A DNA stretch of 64,000 nt from positions 54,725 to 118,724 of the forward strand of contig CBDBZN010000013.1 of NCBI GenBank assembly GCA_965213575.1. Direction: 5' to 3'. The notes under the pieces were generated by a model. That model saw only the letters and a list, made by a program, of their open reading frames with translations, did not search any database and was not told where the DNA came from. Position numbers and translations under genes: made by a program. Origin of the DNA: JAUHXS01 sp965213575. Its GTDB lineage: Bacteria; Bacteroidota; Bacteroidia; Chitinophagales; JAUHXS01. This document shows positions 36,498 to 45,083 of this stretch, one piece after another; positions within the stretch are counted from its first letter, which is position 1; each line of letters begins with the position of its first letter.

Positions 36498-37022
36498 TTA
36501 TGATAGATAGATATCTAATAATCCTTCAGGCAGATTTACATATAATTCTTTGGCATCAGTATTTTCGTTCAAGACGGTTTCATCGTGTAACGGTATGAGT
36601 ACTTCTTTATTATTAACAGTTAAAGTAGCCACTAAATGACTTGGAAGGATAAGAACATTTTCTATTATTCCTAATAAAGTAGAATCATCAGTAATAACCT
36701 TATACCCGACTAAATAGTGTCCGCTTGTTACTTCTTGTATGGTGATTTTATCTTCTTCTAATAAAATAGCCTTACCCTTTAATAAAGCGGCTTCTTCTTT
36801 GCTATTAATGTCTTCTAATTTAATTAAAGCATTATTAGCATGAGTAATAGATAATTCTTCTATAAAATAGGGAATAGGAGAGGGAGAATCTTCTATAAAT
36901 ATAACATTTATAGAAGATTCGTCTTTAATCTCAATATTTTCGTTGAAAACGATTTTAGCAACCCCAAAATAACCATGCGGTTTGCCGATGAAGCCAACGT
37001 TGACTAGGTTGCCAACACTCAT
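36498..37022 (-). CDS. rimM: Ribosome maturation factor RimM
   Basis: A 174-residue RimM that binds S19 and helps 30S maturation. The N-terminal barrel has VGFIGKPHGYFGVAKIVF, and the PRC-barrel half has LLVGYKVITDDSTLLGII, LIPLHDETVLNEN and LPEGLLDIYLS. Sequence conservation is modest, as usual for RimM; position between rpsP and trmD confirms the call. It starts about 20 bases after the frameshift-corrected end of rpsP. Confidence 0.95.
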   Translation of the reverse strand: MSVGNLVNVGFIGKPHGYFGVAKIVFNENIEIKDESSINVIFIEDSPSPIPYFIEELSITHANNALIKLEDINSKEEAALLKGKAILLEEDKITIQEVTSGHYLVGYKVITDDSTLLGIIENVLILPSHLVATLTVNNKEVLIPLHDETVLNENTDAKELYVNLPEGLLDIYLS

Positions 37023-37042
37023 TTTTAAAGTTTTATGAAAGC

Positions 37043-37814
37043 TTAGTTAGCCTTTTCTTCTTTTTTTTCTTCTGCTTTAGGAGCTTCTTCCTTTTTTGCC
37101 TCTCCTGATTTTTTGTCTGCAGCTTTTGGAGCTGTTTCTTCTTTGTTATCAGTAACAGCCGGCTTTACATCATCTTCTGTTTTTACTTCAGATGTAGGTT
37201 GTTGGCCAATAGTAGGTTTTTCTATTTCAGCCTCTTCTTTTTTTCTCAGCTTTAGGAGCTTCTTGTTTTTCTGCTACTTCAGTTTTTGCTGCTGGCGCAG
37301 TTTCTTCTTTCACTTCCGGTTCGGCAGGGTTTTCTGTTACGGCTTCAGGTGCTGTTTCTTCAGGAGCAGGAGCTTTAGCAGCCTCTTCTTCTTTTATTTT
37401 TGCAGCTAGCTCATTTTCTTTATTCTTTATTGCCTCATCCTTCTTTTTCTTCTTACTATCTTGCTGTTTAGCAGTTCTTTCATCTTTTTCTTTGAACCAC
37501 TTTTCCATTAATTTTTCTACCTCGCCTTCTTTGACAACGCCTTTATCAACGCCTCTTAATAAATGTTTCTTATACATTGCACCTTTGAATGAAAGAATAG
37601 CTCTTACGGTATCTGTTGGTTGCGCACCTTTATGAAGCCAATCAATAGCTTTATCGATATCTAATTCGATAGTTGCAGGGATCGTAGTAGGATTATATAC
37701 ACCCACTTTGTCTAAATATTTTCCGTCTCTTGGAGATCTGACGTCGGCAACTACGATTTTATAGAAAGGCCTTCTTTTTCTTCCGTGTCTTTGTAATCTT
37801 ATTCTTGCTGGCAT
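37043..37814 (-). CDS. rpsP: Ribosomal protein S16 with a very long disordered C-terminal tail (one frameshift)
   Basis: The first 80 or so residues are a complete S16 (MPARIRLQRHGRKRRPFYKIV, DSRSPRDGKYLDKVG-like segment, WLHKGAQPTDTVRAIL). The open frame then continues as an Ala/Glu/Lys-rich tail and stops at 37227. If one base is dropped from the seven-base homopolymer at 37238-37244 the frame continues with EEAEIEKPTIGQQPTSEVK and further low-complexity sequence to a stop at 37043, giving 256 residues. Usual S16 is 80-180 residues. An EEAPKAE-like motif occurs twice in the tail. The ATG at 37814 is the family start; an upstream TTG is discarded. Sequencing error or slippage on the A7 run could explain the break. 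Confidence 0.9.
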
Positions 37815-37863
37815 AATTATAGGTTTTGTGGGCAATCAATACCCGTTAACGAATTTAAGAAGG

Positions 37864-37893
37864 CAAATGTAAGTGTTTTTTTTATAGCTTCAA
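37864..37893 (-). promoter_or_regulatory. Consensus promoter of the rpsP-rimM-trmD operon
   Basis: On the minus strand TTG (37893-37891), 19 bases and TACATTTG (37871-37864) match TTG-N19-TAnnTTTG exactly. The -7 element ends about 49 bases before the rpsP ATG. Confidence 0.78.
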
Positions 37894-37918
37894 ATAAAGC
37901 GTATGTTTTTATTAAAAT

Positions 37919-38584
37919 TTATGAAGGGTTGATATAAGGAAGTACTTCACTTATATTATTGATCACCGCTAAACTTTTACATTTATTTAATCTCTCTTCT
38001 GGATGATGGCCTCTATTGATCAATAAACAATCTATCCCTAAAGCGTTAGCTACTTCGTAATCATGACAAGTATCTCCGATCATTATAGCCTGTTCAGGAA
38101 CAATATTATATTCTTTCATTAATGTTTGGCCATGATCAATTTTACTCACCGCATATTCATCCTGACGGCCTGCAATCGCTTTGAAATAATCTTTAACTTT
38201 AAAGGTAGTAGTCATTGCTAAGAGTCCTTTTTGACTCGCTGCGGAAAGAATATATTGATTGATATTTTGCTTATGTATGACGTCTAAAGTATCAATAGTA
38301 GTTTCTTGAAGGTGGCAAGTGTGAACTTTAGCCATGTATCCATCAATAAAAAACCGAGAAAGTTCTTCAAATGAAGAATCTGTTTTGAAATTGAAGCCTA
38401 TTTTTTCATAGTAATATTGAACCGGGAAATCAAAATGTTTATGATAATCTTCTGAAGTGATAAGTGGCTTTTTATGTTGTTCTAAAAGTTGATTAACAAC
38501 TTCTACACACAGCCACATATCATTTAGCAAAGTGCCATTCCAATCCCAAATAACATGTTGATATTTTATAGATTTAACAGGCAC
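37919..38584 (-). CDS. HAD family hydrolase, phosphoglycolate-phosphatase-like
   Basis: A 221-residue HAD phosphatase. Motif I is VIWDWNGTLLND (the usual DxDGT is DWNGT), motif II is LSAASQKG, the lysine is in AVSKIDHG, and motif III is MIGDTCHDYEVANALG. An alpha-helical cap lies between motifs I and II. The DWNGT variant keeps the nucleophilic first aspartate but has Asn in place of the usual second-acid neighbourhood seen in many HADs. Substrate is not predictable; small phosphorylated sugars or phosphoglycolate are candidates. It follows msrB by four bases. Confidence 0.87.
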   Translation of the reverse strand: MPVKSIKYQHVIWDWNGTLLNDMWLCVEVVNQLLEQHKKPLITSEDYHKHFDFPVQYYYEKIGFNFKTDSSFEELSRFFIDGYMAKVHTCHLQETTIDTLDVIHKQNINQYILSAASQKGLLAMTTTFKVKDYFKAIAGRQDEYAVSKIDHGQTLMKEYNIVPEQAIMIGDTCHDYEVANALGIDCLLINRGHHPEERLNKCKSLAVINNISEVLPYINPS

Positions 38585-38588
38585 GAAA

Positions 38589-39089
38589 TTATTTTTCTTT
38601 GAAGTCTAATGCTATAGAGTTTACACAATAACGAAGTCCTGTGGGTTGAGGCCCGTCCTCGAAAACATGTCCTAAATGGCTGCCGCAGCGTTTGCATTTA
38701 ATTTCTGTTCGTATCATACCGGCGGTTTTATCTACTTTAGTATCTACAGCAGTTTCGTTTATAGGTTGCCAGTAGCTGGGCCAACCCGAACCTGATTCAT
38801 ATTTGTTTTCAGAAGAAAATAACTCATTTTTACAAGCAGCACATACAAAAATACCTTTCTTTTTATTGTCATTGAATTCACCGGTAAAAGCTCGTTCTGT
38901 ACCTTTTTCTCTTAGTACATGATATTCTTGATTTGTTAATTCTTTTTTCCATTCTTCGTCAGATTTGTTTACTTGATAGGTATTATCTTTTTCAGTTTTC
39001 ATTGTTGAATTATTTTTATTTGATTGCCCACATGCAGTAAAGGAAAGCATAAGAGCAAATAAGGCATATAATGTATGTACTTTAATCAT
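38589..39089 (-). CDS. msrB: Peptide-methionine (R)-S-oxide reductase MsrB, lipoprotein form
   Basis: A 166-residue MsrB. The signal peptide KVHTLYALFALMLSFTAC ends in a lipobox with the cysteine of TACGQ, so the enzyme is probably anchored in the envelope and repairs oxidised methionines of exported proteins. Zinc cysteines lie in CAACKNELF and CKRCGSHLGHVF; SGSGWPSYWQP and the catalytic RYCVNSIALDF are intact. The ATG at 39089 is chosen because it starts the signal peptide; an upstream TTG at 39125 is discarded. Its neighbours are the TonB-like gene upstream and a HAD gene four bases downstream. Confidence 0.94.
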   Translation of the reverse strand: MIKVHTLYALFALMLSFTACGQSNKNNSTMKTEKDNTYQVNKSDEEWKKELTNQEYHVLREKGTERAFTGEFNDNKKKGIFVCAACKNELFSSENKYESGSGWPSYWQPINETAVDTKVDKTAGMIRTEIKCKRCGSHLGHVFEDGPQPTGLRYCVNSIALDFKEK

Positions 39090-39140
39090 TAGAGGTTGTT
39101 TATTTATAAACGAAAAGTGACGCAAAATGGTTTGATTCTG

Positions 39141-40292
39141 CTAAAACTTAACGTTTATAGAGGTAGTACTTTCGATAGGAACACCATTTTCGGAAGCAGG
39201 TATCCATTTAGGCATAGATTTTATAATTCTAATAGCTTCTTTATCGGCATTTTCTGATACACTTTGAATAACATTTATATCTTTAATTTTTCCTTTTTTA
39301 TCAACCTTGTACTGAATTTGTACTATTCCGTTTTCTCCAATTGCTGCAGCAGGTTGTAAATTATTTTTTATATAAGCATATAACGCATCATTACCACCCG
39401 GAAATGATGGTTTTGTTTTTGATGGGCTTGCAACTTTTTTATCTCTTTCATTAACATTATCTGATGAAGAAGTATTGGATGATTTGGATTCGTTTGTTTT
39501 ACTACTCATTAATGATCTATTATCAGCAATAGGTACGCCGTTAAAAGAAGAGGGAATTGCATTTTCTTTAGCAGGAGCTTTGGAATTGTTAGCCGGTAGT
39601 GGTGTGGCTAGAGTTTTATTTTCATTTTTAGGTTTAGGATTATCTTTTTTCTTTTTTTCTTCAATAATTGTTGTAGGTTCTGCAGATTGGATGGGCTGTG
39701 CAATTTTTTTAGTTTTTATTTGATCACCCTCTTCAATAGCTTGATCAACATTTTTATCGGAGTCTACTGCAATATGATCTTTCGATATAACGGTATCATA
39801 ATTTCGGTCAATATTTGCTCTTGTTCTATCAGTGTTTATAGATAATGGCTGCGTTATCTTTTTATTATTAGAAGTTATTTTTGTTTTTGCATCAGAAATA
39901 TAAGTAGTTGCAGGCTCCTTTTCGCCTGTATACCAATTTATAAAAACAATCATTGAAATTAGCACTAACATGCCGGCGGCTATGAGTACTATTTGAGTTT
40001 GATTGGGTTGGAAAAAAGGCACAATAGGTGCTGATTTTTTATATCCTGTTCGTTTTGCTATCTCATCATTTAGCTCATGTATTACTTTATTAAGTTCAGC
40101 TCCTGACTCTTGAAGCCCTTCTAGCCCATCTTCTAAAAATTCATCATTGGCAATTTGAGCTTCTAGTTGCTGCGCTTCAATATCAATTAATTCACCTGTT
40201 AAGTATAGCGCTATTTGTTCTGAAGATGGAGGTATGCCTTCTGAGAAGATGTGGTCAATAGACTTTTTAATATGTTTTTTATTTTTATGCAT
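39141..40292 (-). CDS. Energy transducer TonB with anti-sigma-like N-terminus
   Basis: A 383-residue protein. Residues 1-90 are a soluble, acidic helical part (IALYLTGELIDIEAQQLEAQ) resembling anti-sigma N-termini. One transmembrane helix follows (IVLIAAGMLVLISMIVFIN). A long Lys/Pro/Asn/Ser-rich linker spans the periplasm, and the last 90 residues are a TonB C-terminal domain (FPGGNDALYAYIKNNL, GIVQIQYKVDKKGKIKDINV, PKWIPASENGVPI). The gene overlaps the upstream ECF sigma factor gene by eight bases. A link between outer-membrane state and sigma activity is inferred from this fusion. Confidence 0.85.
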   Translation of the reverse strand: MHKNKKHIKKSIDHIFSEGIPPSSEQIALYLTGELIDIEAQQLEAQIANDEFLEDGLEGLQESGAELNKVIHELNDEIAKRTGYKKSAPIVPFFQPNQTQIVLIAAGMLVLISMIVFINWYTGEKEPATTYISDAKTKITSNNKKITQPLSINTDRTRANIDRNYDTVISKDHIAVDSDKNVDQAIEEGDQIKTKKIAQPIQSAEPTTIIEEKKKKDNPKPKNENKTLATPLPANNSKAPAKENAIPSSFNGVPIADNRSLMSSKTNESKSSNTSSSDNVNERDKKVASPSKTKPSFPGGNDALYAYIKNNLQPAAAIGENGIVQIQYKVDKKGKIKDINVIQSVSENADKEAIRIIKSMPKWIPASENGVPIESTTSINVKF

Positions 40293-40863
40293 TTGAATCG
40301 CTCAACATAATATTTTTTAAATTTCGCTTCCCGTTTTGAATATGGCTTTTGACTTGCTTGATGTCAAAAGATGTTATATCTACAATTTCATGATAACTTT
40401 TATTTTCTAAATAAAACAGCTCAATACATGTTCGCTGCTCTTCATTCAGCTGCTTGATATTTTCTTCTAATTGTGTTAATTTTTGTTCTTTATCTTTAAG
40501 ATGCGATAAGTAATCAGATTCCATATCGCTTTGCTTAAATTTTTTATAAGCTGTTTCATTATTACCGTGAACTTGCATTTTTCTAATATCCATCAAACAA
40601 TGATTTTTAGTCACAAAGTATAACCAAGCTTTAAACTGTTTTATATTATGAAGTTTTAGCTCAGTTAACAATTTTTCGAAAATCTCCATCACTGCATCCT
40701 TTGCCTTCTCTTGATTTTTAAAATGTTTAAAGCATATGCCGTAAATAAAGTGCGTATAGCGTTGAAAAAGCTCACCCACATATTTCTTATCTCTGGAATT
40801 TCTGTATTTTTCAACTAATTCCAAATCAGTATCAGGCCGTGATGTATTAAATTTCAAAAACAC
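40285..40863 (-). CDS. ECF-type sigma-70 family RNA polymerase sigma factor
   Basis: A 192-residue ECF sigma factor. Region 2 reads LFQRYTHFIYGICFKHFKNQ with EKAKDAVMEIFEKLL, then KAWLYFVTKNHCLMDIRK. Region 4 has LNEEQRTCIELFYLENKSYH and the recognition helix DIKQVKSHIQNGKRNLKN. No C-terminal extension is present. The start is a GTG. The stop overlaps the start of the anti-sigma/TonB gene, a translationally coupled sigma/anti-sigma arrangement. The signal and target genes are unknown. Confidence 0.92.
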   Translation of the reverse strand: MFLKFNTSRPDTDLELVEKYRNSRDKKYVGELFQRYTHFIYGICFKHFKNQEKAKDAVMEIFEKLLTELKLHNIKQFKAWLYFVTKNHCLMDIRKMQVHGNNETAYKKFKQSDMESDYLSHLKDKEQKLTQLEENIKQLNEEQRTCIELFYLENKSYHEIVDITSFDIKQVKSHIQNGKRNLKNIMLSDSNA

Positions 40864-41003
40864 TTATCCTACGGTTTATAATTTATTTAAAATTAGGCAC
40901 TTTTATGTATTATGCCAAATATTATTAAAAGATTTTAAGGATATAAAATATAAAAGAATATTTATATATAAATACTGTAGCGTGTTAAAACAAGCCATGT
41001 ATT

Positions 41004-41474
41004 TTAAAATATATATCGAATGGATAATCCACCCGCATCCCCCCAAAAACCGGTATAATTTCCAATATTTAAGAGTGGTTTCCAGTCTAAACTGATATTG
41101 ATCGGAGCTTCTGTAAAATTGTACTCAATACCGATAATCGCATCGATCCCCACTAAAGTATAGTATCTGTTTTCATGAGCCCAGCGAGCACGACTGCCAT
41201 TCCAAGTGCCTATATGGCCACCTATGCCATAATACCAATTTAATCGATTTACATCAAAAGTATTGTAGTTATGCAATTCATATAATCCTGTTATAATGAA
41301 TCCCTGCCAACGTGTTGCTACAATTCCTTCTACAGCAGCATGGCTGGTCAAAAAGTGTTTAATTGTTAGCCCTTGTGAAAAGCCACCACGGATACCAATG
41401 CCGGTAGCGTAGTCTTGCGCATGGGTGCTGATAAAGATAAAAGAAGCAAAAACGATTAGTATTATTTTTTTCAT
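41004..41474 (-). CDS. Exported small outer-membrane beta-barrel-like protein
   Basis: A 156-residue protein with signal peptide MKKIILIVFASFIFISTHAQ. The mature part alternates strands rich in Gly and aromatic residues: GIGIRGGFSQGLTIKHFL, AAVEGIVATRWQGFIITGLY, LNWYYGIGGHIGTWNG, TLVGIDAIIGIEYNF and GGLSIRYIF at the C-terminus, where a final aromatic residue is typical of barrel proteins. Eight strands are plausible. I do not recognise a specific family or role. It is preceded by the RluF-like gene on the same strand after 51 bases. Confidence 0.75.
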   Translation of the reverse strand: MKKIILIVFASFIFISTHAQDYATGIGIRGGFSQGLTIKHFLTSHAAVEGIVATRWQGFIITGLYELHNYNTFDVNRLNWYYGIGGHIGTWNGSRARWAHENRYYTLVGIDAIIGIEYNFTEAPINISLDWKPLLNIGNYTGFWGDAGGLSIRYIF

Positions 41475-41525
41475 GTTGAGCTATTTATAAAGTGTAAAAT
41501 TAACAATTATCATCATATTTAGCTA

Positions 41526-42236
41526 TCAGCTATCAGCTAGCAGCTTTTTCAATATTTTTAGTTCACTTGCAGTGAGGCCTCGCCATTCTCCAATTTTGAG
41601 ATAATCTAATGTGATATTCATGATCCTAATTCTTTTTAGCGTAAGCACCTTGCATCCTAAATACTCACACATTCTCCTTATTTGCCTGTTAAGGCCTTGA
41701 GTTAATATAATTTTAAAAGTAGAATTCGATAGCTTTTGTACATGGCATTGCTTCGTAGTCGTGCCTAATATTGGTAATCCATTACTCATTTTGGTTATAA
41801 AACTTGAAGTAATAGGTTGATTTATGGTCACGATATACTCCTTTTCATGATTATTTTCTGTGCGAAGGATTTTGTTTACTATATCTCCATCATTTGTCAA
41901 TAATATTAAGCCGGAAGAAGCTTTATCTAATCTACCAATAGGAAATATTCTCATAGGATGGTTGATGAAATCAATGATGTTATCCTTATCTTTTAAATCG
42001 GTCGTACAAGTAATACCGGGTGGTTTATTCAATGCAATGTAAACTAATTGTGGATTCTGTTTAATTGGTTTATCATCTATTGTAACTTGATCATTTGCTA
42101 ATATCCGATTACCTTTTTGAGCAATTTGTCCGTTGATTTTTATTCGCCCTAATTCAATCCACTTATCAGCTTCTCGGCGAGAACACATACCGGTATTGCT
42201 AATAAACTTATTTAAACTAATGGAAGCCTCCGGCAT
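41526..42236 (-). CDS. rluF: RluB/RluF-type pseudouridine synthase
   Basis: A 236-residue protein. An S4 RNA-binding domain comes first (SLNKFISNTGMCSRREADKW, GRIKINGQIAQKGN), then the pseudouridine synthase fold: IALNKPPGITCTTDLKDKDN, the catalytic aspartate in FPIGRLDKASSGLILLTND, EYIVTI, GLNRQIRRMCEYLGCKVLTL and KRIRIMNI. The length and these motifs fit RluF (23S rRNA U2604), although RluB/RsuA are close relatives. The last codons are part of a short tandem repeat (GCTATCA-like units) that runs into the spacer at 41521-41545. Confidence 0.88.
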   Translation of the reverse strand: MPEASISLNKFISNTGMCSRREADKWIELGRIKINGQIAQKGNRILANDQVTIDDKPIKQNPQLVYIALNKPPGITCTTDLKDKDNIIDFINHPMRIFPIGRLDKASSGLILLTNDGDIVNKILRTENNHEKEYIVTINQPITSSFITKMSNGLPILGTTTKQCHVQKLSNSTFKIILTQGLNRQIRRMCEYLGCKVLTLKRIRIMNITLDYLKIGEWRGLTASELKILKKLLADS

Positions 42237-42394
42237 GTATCTGAACGTTAACTATTAAATTATAAGCTAAATTAACAAAATCAATATTCTGCAAAAATTA
42301 TTGTTTAACTATTCTCTGTAGTCCCAATTTTTCATTGCATTCTCCTATTTTATAGAAATAATATAAACTTATTCGTGTAGTAAGGTCAAATACT

Positions 42395-42402
42395 TACCTT
42401 TA
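42395..42402 (+). promoter_or_regulatory. Putative -7 element of hisH
   Basis: TACCTTTA fits TAnnTTTG except for the last base and lies four bases before the hisH ATG. The very short leader matches that of the lolD-like gene. A TCG instead of TTG lies at the -33 position. Confidence 0.45.
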
Positions 42403-42406
42403 CAAC

Positions 42407-42988
42407 ATGATAGCTATAGTAGCTTATAACGCAGGTAATATCCAGTCTGTACAATTCGCGCTGCAGCGATTAGGCGTTGAGGCTACTGTAACTGCAGATC
42501 ATCAAGAATTACAATGTGCAGAGAAAGTGATTTTTCCCGGCGTAGGAGAGGCGAGTACAACCATGCGCTATTTGCAGAATAATGGCATAGATCAAATCAT
42601 CAAAAAACTAACACAACCGGTGCTGGGCATTTGTTTAGGTATGCAGCTGATGTGCAGTCATTCAGAAGAAGGCAATGTTGATTGTTTAGGTATTTTTGAA
42701 GAAAACATTAAACAGTTTTCACCCAGCAATGGTAAAGTGCCTCACATGGGTTGGAATAATATTTATAATCTGGAATCGCGTTTGTTTACAGATATTAAAG
42801 AAGATAGCGATGTTTATTTTGTACACAGCTATTATGCAGAAAAAGGGCCTCACTGTATAAGTACTACCGATTATGGTTTACCATATGCTTCTGCTATGCA
42901 AAAGGATAATTTTTATGCGGTCCAGTTTCATCCTGAAAAAAGCAGTGAGGTAGGGTCAAAAATATTGGAAAATTTTATGAAGTTATAA
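42407..42988 (+). CDS. hisH: Imidazole glycerol phosphate synthase, glutaminase subunit
   Basis: A 193-residue glutamine amidotransferase (class I) that supplies ammonia to HisF. Visible are IVAYNAGNIQSVQFALQRLG, the nucleophile elbow PVLGICLGMQLM with its cysteine, KVPHMGWNNI, VYFVHSYYAE, and the catalytic His and Glu in YAVQFHPEKSSEVG. It is the first gene of a hisH-hisA-hisF-hisIE set and ends one base into the start of hisA (TAATG). Confidence 0.98.
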   Translation: MIAIVAYNAGNIQSVQFALQRLGVEATVTADHQELQCAEKVIFPGVGEASTTMRYLQNNGIDQIIKKLTQPVLGICLGMQLMCSHSEEGNVDCLGIFEENIKQFSPSNGKVPHMGWNNIYNLESRLFTDIKEDSDVYFVHSYYAEKGPHCISTTDYGLPYASAMQKDNFYAVQFHPEKSSEVGSKILENFMKL

Positions 42989-43710
42989 TGGAAATTATTC
43001 CCGCTATAGATATTATTGACGGCAAGTGTGTTCGCTTAACACAAGGTGATTATAATCAGAAAAAAATTTATAATGAAAATCCTTTAGAGGTTGCACGGCA
43101 ATTTGAAAATCATGGAATTAACAGGTTACATGTAGTTGATTTAGATGGCGCTAAAGCTAAAAGAATTGTTAATTGGAAAACTTTAGAAACTATATGCAAT
43201 CAAACCAAATTGACAGTCGATTTTGGAGGTGGCTTAAAATCATACGATGATCTAAGGATTGCTTTCAATTCGGGTGCTAGTCAAGTTACCGGAGGAAGCA
43301 TTGCAGTGAAAGATCGAACAACTTTTGTCAGCTGGATCAATCAATATTCGCCTGAGCGGATAATTTTAGGTGCAGATGTGAAAAATGAAAATATAGCTAT
43401 TAGTGGTTGGCAAGATGAGACAAAAATAAATTTATTTGAATTTATAGAAGGCTACGTAAAAGAAGGAATTCAGTATGTAATATGTACAGATATTGCAAAA
43501 GACGGCATGATGGAAGGCCCTTCATTTAATCTGTATAGCCGGTTAAAAGAAAAGTTTCCCGACATTCAAATTATTGCCAGTGGGGGCGTATCAACTTTAC
43601 GAGATATAGAGCGGCTTAAGGCAAAAAAGCTTTATGGAGCAATTATCGGTAAAGCTATATACGAAGGGACTATTAAGTTAAAAGAACTCTCCAAACTAAT
43701 AATGGCTTAA
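42988..43710 (+). CDS. hisA: ProFAR isomerase
   Basis: A 240-residue TIM barrel that isomerises ProFAR to PRFAR in histidine synthesis. The N-terminal aspartate is in IPAIDIIDGKCVRLTQGDYN and the second catalytic Asp in YVICTDIAKDGMMEGP. Phosphate-binding loops are seen in TVDFGGGLKS and IIASGGVSTLRD. It overlaps the hisH stop and is two bases from hisF. Confidence 0.98.
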   Translation: MEIIPAIDIIDGKCVRLTQGDYNQKKIYNENPLEVARQFENHGINRLHVVDLDGAKAKRIVNWKTLETICNQTKLTVDFGGGLKSYDDLRIAFNSGASQVTGGSIAVKDRTTFVSWINQYSPERIILGADVKNENIAISGWQDETKINLFEFIEGYVKEGIQYVICTDIAKDGMMEGPSFNLYSRLKEKFPDIQIIASGGVSTLRDIERLKAKKLYGAIIGKAIYEGTIKLKELSKLIMA

Positions 43711-43712
43711 CA

Positions 43713-44468
43713 GTGCTTAAAAAAAGAATTATTCCTTGCTTAGATATTAAAAATGGCCGCACCGTTAAAGGGGTTAATTTTGAAAACCTGAGAGATGCCG
43801 GAGATGCGGTAGAGCTAGCAGCATTATATGCTCGAGAAGGAGCAGATGAACTTGTTTTTTTAGATATTTCAGCTACGTTGGAAGCACGTGCTACTTTCGT
43901 GGAATTTGTGAGAGAAGTGGCTCAGCAGCTCGACATTCCTTTCACTGTTGGTGGTGGGATCAATTCTATCGAAAGAGTTTCTGATTTATTAAAAGCAGGT
44001 GCTGATAAGGTTTCGATAAATTCTGCGGCAGTTAAAAATCCGGAACTAATCACTGAATTAAGCCGTAATTTTGGCAATCAATGTATTGTGGTAGCAGTAG
44101 ACACTCGTAAAGTGGATGGAAAAGACCAAGTATTTGTGAATGGAGGTACAATTAATACTCATATAAATACGCATGAGTGGGTTAAAGAAGTTGCACGCCG
44201 GGGAGCGGGCGAAATCCTTCTAACTTCTATGGATCATGATGGTACCAAAGCCGGATTTGCTAACGATATTTTATTTAAAGTTACTCAAGAAATTAATGTC
44301 CCGGTTATTGCTTCGGGCGGCGCAGGTAATATTGATCATTTTATAGAGGTGTTCAACAAAGGAAAAGCTGATGCAGCATTGGCTGCCAGTATTTTTCATT
44401 TTAAAGAGATACAACTAATGGCATTGAAAAAAGAGCTTGCCGCAAACGGTATTTCAGTGAGAATTTAA
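43713..44468 (+). CDS. hisF: Imidazole glycerol phosphate synthase, cyclase subunit
   Basis: A 251-residue TIM barrel that forms imidazole glycerol phosphate and AICAR with ammonia from HisH. Catalytic aspartates are in IIPCLDIKNGRTVKGVNFEN and VVAVDTRKVDGK-like and DHDGTKAGF segments; phosphate loops are in TVGGGINSIE and IASGGAGNIDH. The start is a GTG two bases after hisA; no closer ATG exists in frame. Confidence 0.98.
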   Translation: MLKKRIIPCLDIKNGRTVKGVNFENLRDAGDAVELAALYAREGADELVFLDISATLEARATFVEFVREVAQQLDIPFTVGGGINSIERVSDLLKAGADKVSINSAAVKNPELITELSRNFGNQCIVVAVDTRKVDGKDQVFVNGGTINTHINTHEWVKEVARRGAGEILLTSMDHDGTKAGFANDILFKVTQEINVPVIASGGAGNIDHFIEVFNKGKADAALAASIFHFKEIQLMALKKELAANGISVRI

Positions 44469-44477
44469 GAACATAAT

Positions 44478-45077
44478 ATGGATATAAATATAGATTTTAA
44501 TAAAGTAAATGGGTTGGTGCCGGCTATTGTGCAAGATTCACTCACGAATAAAGTATTAATGTTAGGCTATATGAATGAGCAAGCATTAAAACAAACCAGA
44601 GAGAGTGGGCGGGTGACTTTCTACAGCCGGTCTAAAGAAAGATTGTGGGTGAAGGGTGAAACATCGGGTAACTTTTTAGAAGTAAAAGAAATATTAACAG
44701 ATTGTGACCAAGATACTATTCTGATAAAAGCCGATCCTGTAGGGCCGGTTTGTCACACGGGCCAAGATACGTGCTTTGGAGAAAAGAATGATGGTAAGGT
44801 TCAATTTTTAAGTCATCTTAGTAAGGTGATTAAAGAAAGGAAAAATAATCCTTCTGAAAAATCTTATACAAGTTCTTTATTTCAAAAAGGGATTAATAAA
44901 ATTGCTCAAAAAGTAGGAGAGGAGGCTGTTGAGATTGTCATTGAAGCAAAAGATAATAATGATGACTTATTTAAAGGAGAAGCTGCCGACTTACTTTTTC
45001 ATCTTCTGGTTTTGTTTGAAGCAAAGTCGATTACTTTAGATGAGGTGCTAGCGGTTTTGCAAGAAAGACATCGGTGA
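44478..45077 (+). CDS. hisIE: Bifunctional phosphoribosyl-AMP cyclohydrolase / phosphoribosyl-ATP pyrophosphatase
   Basis: A 199-residue fusion. The HisI half (1 to about 105) has LMLGYMNEQALKQTRESGRV, WVKGETSGNFLEV and the metal site TDCDQDTILIKADP with CHTGQDTCFG. The HisE half (about 110-199) has KGINKIAQKVGEEAVEIVIE and GEAADLLFHLLVLF, with the acidic residues that bind magnesium. It catalyses steps two and three of histidine synthesis. It ends the operon, and a repeat-rich spacer follows with no clear terminator. Confidence 0.97.
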   Translation: MDINIDFNKVNGLVPAIVQDSLTNKVLMLGYMNEQALKQTRESGRVTFYSRSKERLWVKGETSGNFLEVKEILTDCDQDTILIKADPVGPVCHTGQDTCFGEKNDGKVQFLSHLSKVIKERKNNPSEKSYTSSLFQKGINKIAQKVGEEAVEIVIEAKDNNDDLFKGEAADLLFHLLVLFEAKSITLDEVLAVLQERHR

Positions 45078-45083
45078 TTTTAT

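Noticed and set aside
37238..37244. Programmed ribosomal frameshifting in rpsP
   Set aside because: An A7 run is compatible with slippage, but other genes here have the same kind of homopolymer indel, so error is the simpler account. No downstream pseudoknot was evident.
37113..37409. Ser/Phe-rich 98-codon open frame opposite rpsP
   Set aside because: It is the reverse of the Glu/Ala/Lys-rich S16 tail; its Ser/Phe/Cys bias is just the complement of those codons.
39475..39723. Hydrophobic 82-codon open frame opposite the TonB-like gene
   Set aside because: Antisense of the Lys/Asn/Ser-rich TonB linker; no start context or family.
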